Of a stretch of 11,216 bases of DNA, positions 1 through 5,813 are shown one piece after another. Position numbers and translations under genes: made by a program. Each line of letters opens with the position of its first letter. Within the stretch, counting starts at the first letter, position 1. Location of the stretch: the NCBI GenBank assembly GCA_044338255.1, contig JBIILZ010000116.1:1-11216 (forward strand), given 5' to 3'. The DNA is from CAIUVD01 sp044338255 (lineage in GTDB: Bacteria; Planctomycetota; UBA11346). Under the pieces are notes generated by a model, which saw nothing but the letters and a program-made list of their open reading frames with translations, did not search any database and was not told where the DNA came from.

Positions 1-108
1 GACCGGCACACCTGCACCATAGCCAAACCTGATCAGACCGCTACACCAACCCCAACAACTGGCCAGAGTATTGAGACTGGACCGGCCAAGGTTTTGAGAC
101 TCCACATC

Positions 109-257
109 ATTAGCCCAGGGTAACGCCCTGGGTTGAGGAAAATCATGAAAAAGCCCTGTAGGGGCGCCTCAAATGACATCTCTCGCAGGTTCGGTCGCCC
201 CTTCAGGACTCGTAGAGAGTGGTGCAATGAGTTCCAGGGCGTTGCCCTGGGCTAACA
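109..257. repeat. Pair of inverted palindromic repeats, dispersed-repeat-like
   Basis: A copy beginning near 110 reads TTAGCCCAGGGTAACGCCCT on the plus strand, and its close copy is on the minus strand from about 256 down to 234 (TTAGCCCAGGGCAACGCCCT). Each copy is itself a hairpin: CCCAGGG/CCCTGGG at 114-120 and 126-132, and CCAGGGC/GCCCTGG at 234-240 and 244-250. A third short hairpin, GGGCC-GTT-GGCCC, lies at 265-277, and CCCT-GT-AGGG lies at 154-163. Two self-complementary units facing each other about 100 bp apart resemble a REP/BIME-type dispersed element. Similar CCCAGGG sequences seem familiar from Planctomycetota intergenic regions, but this is from memory. No run of T follows the hairpins in the direction of the nir operon, so they are not obvious intrinsic terminators. 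Short reading frames on the minus strand here (to 227 and to 420) look like translations of the repeat and are not called as genes. Confidence 0.6.
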
Positions 258-310
258 TTGGATCGGGCCGTTGGCCCTGGGCGGGAATGAGCCTTAACTG
301 AACGCCATTA

Positions 311-401
311 GGACCAGGGACCAGGGACCAGGGACCAGTGACCAGGGACCAGAGACCAGAGACCAGGGGCCAGGGACCAGAGACCAGGGACCAGTGACCA
401 G
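311..401. repeat. 13 tandem copies of a 7-bp unit (NGACCAG)
   Basis: Thirteen consecutive heptamers with consensus GGACCAG occupy this interval. Variation falls almost only at the first base (G, A or T), with one unit reading GGGCCAG. The array starts after a non-repetitive sequence and stops about 30 bp beyond the stop codon of the CreC-like kinase gene, so it lies in its 3' flank. The unit length is not a multiple of three times a small number only, so a frame through it reads as a 7-residue WSLV-type repeat on the minus strand; I regard that as incidental. Units are too short and have no spacers, which excludes CRISPR. It is a minisatellite likely to vary in copy number. Confidence 0.9.
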
Positions 402-431
402 CACCCACCGCCCTATCCAATCAGCCCTCGC

Positions 432-1832
432 CTATCCGAACCGCAGTCGCGCCTCGGCTCCGCCCTCTGGATGATTCGTCACTTGGCATTCGCCGCCATG
501 CAAGTGCGTTACCAAGATTGCGAACGCCAGTCCCAGGCCGCTACCTTTGCGACCATTGCCTGGACGCGGCAGGGAGAAGAAACGTTCTCCCAAACGTGCC
601 AGTGCGAAATCGGGAATGCCCGGGCCGTGATCGCGGACACACACCCGCTTGGCAGCGATGGTGATCTGCACCTCGTTGCCGGAGGGCGAGAATTCAATGG
701 CGTTGCGTAGTACATTTTCCAACGCCTGACGCACCAGGAAGCGTTCTCCTTGCACCTGGCCGATGCCACTGAGCGCAAAGCTGACGCGCTGCTGTGCGGC
801 CTGCGCGGCGAGGTTGCCGAGGATCTCGTGGATGAGTTCGACCAGGTCGATGGCGCTCACCTCGGCGAGGGTTTCGCGGCGTTCGAGAGCCGCCTGCGCC
901 AGCAAGCGATCGACCAGATCGTGCAGCCGGGCGCTTTCGCTGAGCAGATTGGCGAGGAAGCGCGTGCGCTCGGCCGGCGGCGATTTCAATTCGTGAGTCA
1001 GTGTCTGCACATAATCGACGACATAGCTGCGCCCGTCGAGTTCATGACGCAGGTCCTGGAGGGCATCACCGAGAGCGGCGATGTCGCCTTTGCCCAGTTC
1101 CGGCAAGGGCTCACGCGCGCCGGCAGCGGCGCGACGGACATGCGCGGTCAAGCGCGCCAGCGGTTGGGTGATCCAGGCCGTGATCAGCAAGGCCAGGCCG
1201 GCCATCATCGCCGTGGCGATCAACGCCGATGCTGCCAATTGCAGGCGAGCGGCGCTGGCCACGGCGGCAAACGCATTATCCGGAGCCGCGACGGTGAGTA
1301 CGCCGATCAGCTCGTCGCCATGGCGCACCGGTGCCGCCACATGCAGCCAGATGCTGTGCGGATCGTGCGGGTCAGAGCGCGAGGCACGTGCGCCATAGGC
1401 GCCATGCAGGGTGCGTAAGACGTCGTTCCATTGGCTGTTGTCGCGCCCGACCGTGGCTGGTTGGGCCGAATCATAGAGCACGATGCCGTGGCGATCGGTC
1501 AGCGAGACCTCCAAGGCGATGCGCTCTTTGAGCGTTCCGGAGATGTCGGCTGAGAGCGGCTGGGCATGGGCGGCGGTCCACGCCGCGCTGAGCACGCGGA
1601 TGTCGGGTTCACTGCCGGGCGAGGCCGCCGCCACCTGCGCCGCGAGGACGCTGGCGGTATCGACCAGTGATGCTTCCAGGGCCTGCCACCAGCGCGGGCG
1701 CAGCTGTTCGCTTTGCCACCAGGTCAGCCACGCCATGCCCAGGCACAGCACGCCGGCGGTGGTCAGCACCAGTCGGCGACGTAATGACCACGGTCGCGGC
1801 CAGGTGCCAAGCCATGTTTTGCCCCAGCTCAC
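432..1832 (-). CDS. creC: CreC-like sensor histidine kinase with a shortened DHp domain
   Basis: Inner-membrane sensor kinase, the expected partner of the adjacent CreB-like regulator. I chose the GTG at 1832 because its GTGA overlaps the creB stop by 4 bp; a TTG two codons upstream is the alternative. With the GTG start it is 466 residues, close to E. coli CreC. Visible parts: hydrophobic segment about 21-39, an extracytoplasmic sensor region, second hydrophobic segment about 199-221, HAMP-like linker to about 270, H-box THELKSP with His280, N-box with Asn377 (ENVLRNAIEFSP), G1 box DHGPGIP from about 401 and G2 box GSGLGLA from about 430. The oddity is the H-box: HELKSP runs directly into PAERTRF, where relatives have about 16 more residues (LAAIRGAAE-type helix plus turn). 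This removes the rest of DHp helix 1, so kinase activity is doubtful. Stop is TAG. The creC assignment is by resemblance; the signal sensed is unknown. Confidence 0.85.
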   Translation of the reverse strand: MSWGKTWLGTWPRPWSLRRRLVLTTAGVLCLGMAWLTWWQSEQLRPRWWQALEASLVDTASVLAAQVAAASPGSEPDIRVLSAAWTAAHAQPLSADISGTLKERIALEVSLTDRHGIVLYDSAQPATVGRDNSQWNDVLRTLHGAYGARASRSDPHDPHSIWLHVAAPVRHGDELIGVLTVAAPDNAFAAVASAARLQLAASALIATAMMAGLALLITAWITQPLARLTAHVRRAAAGAREPLPELGKGDIAALGDALQDLRHELDGRSYVVDYVQTLTHELKSPPAERTRFLANLLSESARLHDLVDRLLAQAALERRETLAEVSAIDLVELIHEILGNLAAQAAQQRVSFALSGIGQVQGERFLVRQALENVLRNAIEFSPSGNEVQITIAAKRVCVRDHGPGIPDFALARLGERFFSLPRPGNGRKGSGLGLAFAILVTHLHGGECQVTNHPEGGAEARLRFG

Positions 1833-2509
1833 GGCCAACGTTCGATCAGCGCGTAGCCCTCGCCGCGCACGGTGGTGATGGCGTCGATCTCGGGACGGAT
1901 GCGGCGTAGCGCGGCGCGCAAGGATTTGATGTGGCTGTCGATGATCCGATCAAAGGCGGCGGAGGGGTCATCCCACGCCAGATCGAGCAGCTGGGCGCGA
2001 CTGAACACCCGCCCCGGCTGTTCGGCGAGGACGGTGAGCAGGCGCAGTTCTTGTTTCGAGAGGTCCAGCGGCTGGCCATCGAGCAAGGCGATCTTGCGCG
2101 TCAGGTCGATGCTCAAAGGCGAGGTGCTGGGCGTGGCCGTGGCCGTCAGAGCCGCACGGCGCAAGATGGCTTTGACCCGCGCCGCTACTTCGCGTGGGCT
2201 GAACGGCTTGGTGACGTAATCGTCAGCGCCGATTTCAAGTCCCACCACGCGATCGATCTCATCGGCACGGGCGGTCAGGAACAGCACCGGCACGTGTGAG
2301 GAGCGGCGCAGCTCGCGGCAGAAATCGAAACCGTTGCCGTCGGGCAACCCGACGTCGAGCACGATCAGCTGCAGCTCAGTGGTCAGTGCGGCGCGTGCCG
2401 CCTGCAAGGTGGCGGCGGTGCGCACGACGAAGCCCTCGGTCGCCAGGACATAGACCAGGCTGTCGCAGATCGCCGGCTCGTCTTCAACCACCAGGATGTT
2501 TGCTGCCAT
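1829..2509 (-). CDS. creB: CreB-like response regulator, OmpR/PhoB family
   Basis: DNA-binding response regulator of 226 residues, cytoplasmic. The receiver domain (about 1-120) has the acidic pair Glu9/Asp10, phosphoacceptor Asp52 in LIVLDVGLPDG, Thr79 in LFLTARADE, Tyr98 and Lys101 in DDYVTKPFSP. The C-terminal winged helix (about 130-226) ends in the family's recognition-helix and wing pattern (FDRIIDSHIKSLRAALR, then TVRGEGYAL). DVGLPDGNGF, VLFLTAR, GLEIGADDYV and KPFSPREV closely match what I remember of E. coli CreB, more than PhoB or OmpR. All catalytic residues are intact, unlike the partner kinase. It starts 52 bp after the nirD stop with no strong Shine-Dalgarno next to the ATG, and overlaps the kinase gene by 4 bp. 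Location behind nirBD suggests it may control or be co-expressed with nitrite reduction; that link is inference. Confidence 0.9.
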   Translation of the reverse strand: MAANILVVEDEPAICDSLVYVLATEGFVVRTAATLQAARAALTTELQLIVLDVGLPDGNGFDFCRELRRSSHVPVLFLTARADEIDRVVGLEIGADDYVTKPFSPREVAARVKAILRRAALTATATPSTSPLSIDLTRKIALLDGQPLDLSKQELRLLTVLAEQPGRVFSRAQLLDLAWDDPSAAFDRIIDSHIKSLRAALRRIRPEIDAITTVRGEGYALIERWP

Positions 2510-2561
2510 GTCAGAGCGTGGCGCGGGTCTCCGGGAAAATCCACTCCTCGCTGGTCCGCGT

Positions 2562-2924
2562 TCAGATGGCGACCTGGATCACGCCGGCGTTGACCCTGAC
2601 CTGGTACACTGGCACGGATACGGTCGGATCGTCGAGGCACTGCCCGCTGCGCAGATCGTAGCTCTGCTTGTATAACGGCGAGGCGATCTTGGGGATGTCG
2701 CCCTTGGTGCCGACGATGCCACGGGCCATGACCATGGCCTTGCCGATGGGGTCCCAGTTCGACAGCGCGTGCAGTGATTCGTTACCGACGCGGGTGACTA
2801 CCCGTACGACCGCGATCTGGCGCAGGCCGATGAGGGCCGAGACCCCGGTGTTGGGGACGATGTCGTTGAGCGCGCAGATGTCATGCCAGGTGACGGCGCT
2901 GGCCGGAGAAGTCGAGGTGCTCAT
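2562..2924 (-). CDS. nirD: Nitrite reductase (NADH) small subunit NirD
   Basis: Small subunit of the cytoplasmic assimilatory/ammonifying nitrite reductase, 120 residues, close to the usual 105-120. It is a Rieske-fold protein that, as normal for NirD, lacks the CxH...CxxH iron-sulphur ligands; the only cysteine is in SGQCLDD. Recognisable family stretches are the N-terminal WHDICALNDI, HALSNWDPIG, the ARGIVG segment, ASPLYKQSYDL and the C-terminal VPVYQVRV. It begins 4 bp after the nirB stop, preceded by an AAGGT Shine-Dalgarno at 2933-2937 that lies inside the end of nirB, so the two genes are translationally close. Its presence directly after nirB is the standard NirBD arrangement and supports a functional enzyme. 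Confidence 0.95.
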   Translation of the reverse strand: MSTSTSPASAVTWHDICALNDIVPNTGVSALIGLRQIAVVRVVTRVGNESLHALSNWDPIGKAMVMARGIVGTKGDIPKIASPLYKQSYDLRSGQCLDDPTVSVPVYQVRVNAGVIQVAI

Positions 2925-2928
2925 GGGA

Positions 2929-5505
2929 TCAGACCTTCATCAGGGTGTCGAGATTGGCGGCCTTCTCTTCGAAGAATGCCGGACGGATCTGGCCGCGTTC
3001 CTCGACCATGACGATGGTCGGATCGGCCAGCGGGCTGTTGACGAAGGCGCGGAACTGCTTGCGCTTTTCTGGGCTTTCGATGGCCGTGCGCCATTCGTCC
3101 TGATAGGCGTCGACGACGTGCTGCATCTCGGCTTCGAGTTCGCCGCAGATGCCGAGCTTGTCGTCGATCAGGACTTCCTTGAGGTAGTCGATGCCGCCTT
3201 CGAGCTTGTTGAACCACGGAGCGGTGCGCTCCAGGCGATCGGCGGTGCGGATGTAGAACATCAGGAAGCGATCGATGAGGGCCATGCAGGCGGTCTCATC
3301 GAGATCCGCCGCCAGCAGCTGAGCGTGCTGCGGCTTCATGCCGCCATTGCCGCAGACGTACAGATTGTAGCCGTTCTCGGTGGCGATGATGCCGAAGTCC
3401 TTGCCCTGCGCCTCCGCGCATTCGCGGGCGCAGCCCGAGACTCCGCCCTTGAGCTTGTGCGGCGAGCGCAGGCCCTTGTAGCGGTTCTCGATCTTGATCG
3501 CGAAGCCCACCGAGTCCTGCACGCCATAGCGGCACCACGTCGAACCGACGCAGGATTTCACCGTACGCAGGGCCTTGCCGTAGGCATGGCCCGACTCGAA
3601 GCCGACCTGCAGCAGTTCCTCCCAGATCAGCGGCAGCTGTTCGACGCGCGCTCCGAAGAGGTCGACGCGCTGGCCGCCGGTGATCTTCGAGTAGAGATTG
3701 TACTTCTTGGCCACCGTGCCGAGGCAGATGAGCTGATCGGCGGTGATCTCGCCGCCGGGCACGCGCGGTACCACCGAATAGGTCCCGTCGCGCTGCATGT
3801 TGGCGAGGAAGCGGTCGTTGGTGTCCTGCAGCGGCGCGTGTTTCTTTTCGAGGACGTGTTCGTTCCAGGTGCTGGCGAGGATGCTGCCGATGGCCGGCTT
3901 GCAGATCTCGCAGCCTTCGCCGGTGCCGTGCGCGTGCAGCAGTGCATCGAAAGTCTTGATCTTGCCCAGGCGGACCAGGCTGGCGAGCTCTTGCCGTGAA
4001 TAGGCGAAATGTTCGCAAACGTGGTTGGTGACGGTGATGCCCTTCTTCTTGAGCGTGTCCTTGAGCAGATCCTTGATCAGCGAGACGCACGAGCCGCAGC
4101 CGGTGCCGGCCTTGGTGCAGCTCTTCACGTCGCTGACTTCGCGCAATTCCTGGCTGTCGATGGCGCCGCAGATGGTGCCCTTGGTGACATTGTGGCACGA
4201 GCAGATGGTCGCCGCATCGGGCAGGCTCTCGACGCCCATGCCGGCGGGCTTGGCGCCGCTACGCGTGGGCAGGATCAGGTCTTCGGGATTCGCCGGCATG
4301 GCGACCTTGTTGAGCATGAACTGATGCAGCGTGCCATAGGCCGAGGTGTCGCCGACCAGGACGCCGCCGAGCAAGGTTTTACGATCAGCCGACATCACCA
4401 GCTTGCGATAGACTTCGGCGTTGGAGTCAGTGAAGCTGGCGACGTGGCAGCCGGGGGTGCTGCCCATGGCATCGCCGAATGAGCCGACATCGACGCCCAT
4501 CAACTTGAGCTTGGTGCTCATGTCGAAGCCGGTGAAGCGCGCGCCTTCGGCTTTCCCACCGAACCCACCGAAAGAGGCGGTGATGGTGTCGACGGCGACC
4601 GTCGCCATGTGATAGCCGGGAGCAACTAGGCCGTAGATGAATTTCTTGTACACCGCGACCTCGCCGATGGCGAGGATGTCGGGATCGCTGGTGACGCAGT
4701 GCTCGTCGACATTGATGCCGCCGCGTTCGCCCATCACCAGGCCGGTCGACTTGCCGAGCTCATCGCGCGGACGGATGCCGGCGCTGAATACGATCATGTC
4801 GGTCTTGAGTTCGCTCTTGTCGGCGAAGGTCATCTTGTCGATGCGGCCTTCGGCGGTCTTGACGATCTCGGAGGTGTTCTTGTTGAGATGGACCTTCACG
4901 CCCATCGACTCGATCTTGCGCTTGAGGATCGCGCCGCCGCCATCATCGACCTGCACCGTCATCAAGCGCGGAGCGAATTCGACGACGTGGGTCTCAAGGC
5001 CCATGTTCTTGAGCGCGCTGGCGCATTCGAGGCCGAGCAGACCGCCGCCGATGACCACGCCGACTTTCGACGACGCGGCATGGTTCTGCATGCCGATCAG
5101 GTCTTCGATGGTGCGATAGACGAAGCAGCCGGTGGCATCGCGACCGGTGACCGGCGGCACGAAGGGGAACGAGCCGGTGGCCAGTACCAGCTTGTCGTAC
5201 GCGATCACGACGCCCTTGGCGCTGGTGACGGTCTTGGCCGCCTTGTCGATGCTCGCGACCTTGTCGCCGAGGTGCACGGTGATGCCGTTTTCGGCGTAAT
5301 AGGTCGGCTTGGGCAGCAGCGACAGATCCTCGGCGGTCTTGCCGGCGAAGAACGATGACAGGTAGACGCGGTCGTAGGCCAGACGCGGCTCCTCGCAAAA
5401 GGTCACGACGTTCCAGTTCAGATGCTCACCGCGACTGATCATCGTCTCGATGAACTTGTGGCCGACCATGCCGTTGCCGACCACTACCACTGTTTTGCTG
5501 TTCAT
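2929..5505 (-). CDS. nirB: Nitrite reductase (NADH) large subunit NirB
   Basis: Catalytic subunit that reduces nitrite to ammonium with NADH in the cytoplasm; 858 residues, full length. Order of domains: N-terminal FAD-binding Rossmann motif (VVVGNGMVGHKFIE, about 6-19), NAD(P)H Rossmann motif (VVIGGGLLGLECA, about 150-162), a BFD-type [2Fe-2S] domain with CSC at about 434-436 and CTKAGTGCGSC from about 461, a second BFD-like segment with GEGCEICKP, then the nitrite/sulphite reductase ferredoxin-like half domain and the sirohaem/[4Fe-4S] domain. The four cluster ligands are visible as Cys652-x5-Cys658 (CVGSTWC) and Cys692-x3-Cys696 (CARECAEA). The ATG is preceded by AGGAG at 5511-5515, five bases away. 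It heads the minus-strand cluster nirB-nirD-creB-creC. No nitrite transporter, nitrate reductase or sirohaem synthase gene is in the window. Confidence 0.97.
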   Translation of the reverse strand: MNSKTVVVVGNGMVGHKFIETMISRGEHLNWNVVTFCEEPRLAYDRVYLSSFFAGKTAEDLSLLPKPTYYAENGITVHLGDKVASIDKAAKTVTSAKGVVIAYDKLVLATGSFPFVPPVTGRDATGCFVYRTIEDLIGMQNHAASSKVGVVIGGGLLGLECASALKNMGLETHVVEFAPRLMTVQVDDGGGAILKRKIESMGVKVHLNKNTSEIVKTAEGRIDKMTFADKSELKTDMIVFSAGIRPRDELGKSTGLVMGERGGINVDEHCVTSDPDILAIGEVAVYKKFIYGLVAPGYHMATVAVDTITASFGGFGGKAEGARFTGFDMSTKLKLMGVDVGSFGDAMGSTPGCHVASFTDSNAEVYRKLVMSADRKTLLGGVLVGDTSAYGTLHQFMLNKVAMPANPEDLILPTRSGAKPAGMGVESLPDAATICSCHNVTKGTICGAIDSQELREVSDVKSCTKAGTGCGSCVSLIKDLLKDTLKKKGITVTNHVCEHFAYSRQELASLVRLGKIKTFDALLHAHGTGEGCEICKPAIGSILASTWNEHVLEKKHAPLQDTNDRFLANMQRDGTYSVVPRVPGGEITADQLICLGTVAKKYNLYSKITGGQRVDLFGARVEQLPLIWEELLQVGFESGHAYGKALRTVKSCVGSTWCRYGVQDSVGFAIKIENRYKGLRSPHKLKGGVSGCARECAEAQGKDFGIIATENGYNLYVCGNGGMKPQHAQLLAADLDETACMALIDRFLMFYIRTADRLERTAPWFNKLEGGIDYLKEVLIDDKLGICGELEAEMQHVVDAYQDEWRTAIESPEKRKQFRAFVNSPLADPTIVMVEERGQIRPAFFEEKAANLDTLMKV

Positions 5506-5510
5506 GACCG

Positions 5511-5515
5511 CTCCT
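5511..5515 (-). promoter_or_regulatory. Shine-Dalgarno of nirB
   Basis: AGGAG on the minus strand, five bases before the ATG at 5505. It is the strongest ribosome binding site in the minus-strand cluster and fixes the nirB start. Confidence 0.75.
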
Positions 5516-5645
5516 GGTTGAAGGAGTCATGGCGCCGGTCATGCCAGCCGATCAGTGGTACAATTTGTAGCGATTCAGCGCCTGCGACCCGGCTTCCGAG
5601 CCCCGATTTGTTTCTTAGGGCGCGATTGATCATTTATTGAGCGAA

Positions 5646-5668
5646 ACCCCCACGTGCACGTATGGGGT
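5646..5668. promoter_or_regulatory. Imperfect dyad upstream of nirB, candidate operator
   Basis: A perfect 10-bp palindrome, ACGTGCACGT (5652-5661), is flanked by ACCCC on the left and GGGGT on the right, giving an imperfect 23-bp inverted repeat about 140 bp before the nirB start. It has no T run and so is not a terminator. It could be a regulator binding site, but no regulator is identified. Confidence 0.3.
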
Positions 5669-5813
5669 CATCGCTGTAGATGCATGTCGGACAGTAATTT
5701 ACAGCATCGCGCCTGAGTGCAAATCTTATTTAAACTAGGCCATTCCCCTATTCGCATTATGGACTGCAATTACCTACGAACGTGCGCCTCTCAGAGTTCA
5801 GCGCCAGCGTCGG

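Larger units (their letters stand above)
5506..5813 (-). promoter_or_regulatory. Intergenic region with the presumed nirB promoter
   Basis: About 300 bp without a gene between the end of the large surface protein and nirB, both on the minus strand. It is more AT-rich than its flanks (for example TTTAAATAAGATTT around 5722-5735), as expected for a promoter. A weak sigma-70-like candidate is TTGCAC at 5722-5717 with TAAATT at 5701-5696 (15-bp spacer) or AATTAC at 5699-5694 (17 bp); neither is convincing. I see no T-tailed hairpin after the large gene, so read-through from it into nirB cannot be excluded. No clear FNR-type TTGAT-N4-ATCAA site is present. Confidence 0.4.

Noticed and set aside
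311..401. Short tandem array as CRISPR.
   Set aside because: The units are 7 bp with no spacers and no cas gene nearby.
33..420. Two short minus-strand reading frames (ends 227 and 420).
   Set aside because: They run through the palindromic repeats and the 7-bp array, overlap each other in different frames, start at poor positions and have no domain; they look like translated repeats.
1833..1838. TTG at 1838 as start of the CreC-like gene.
   Set aside because: The GTG at 1832 gives the common 4-bp GTGA stop-start overlap with creB and loses only two residues; the TTG remains possible.
2668..3999. Long plus-strand open frame of 443 codons.
   Set aside because: It is antisense to nirB and nirD, whose products are unmistakable; high GC creates open opposite frames.
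5525..5560. TGGCATG sequence upstream of nirB as a sigma-54 promoter.
   Set aside because: The -24-like half is good but the -12 TTGC half is missing (GCGC instead).
5622..5640. TTGATCATTTATTGA as an FNR site.
   Set aside because: Only the left half TTGAT fits; the right half ATCAA is absent at the required spacing.
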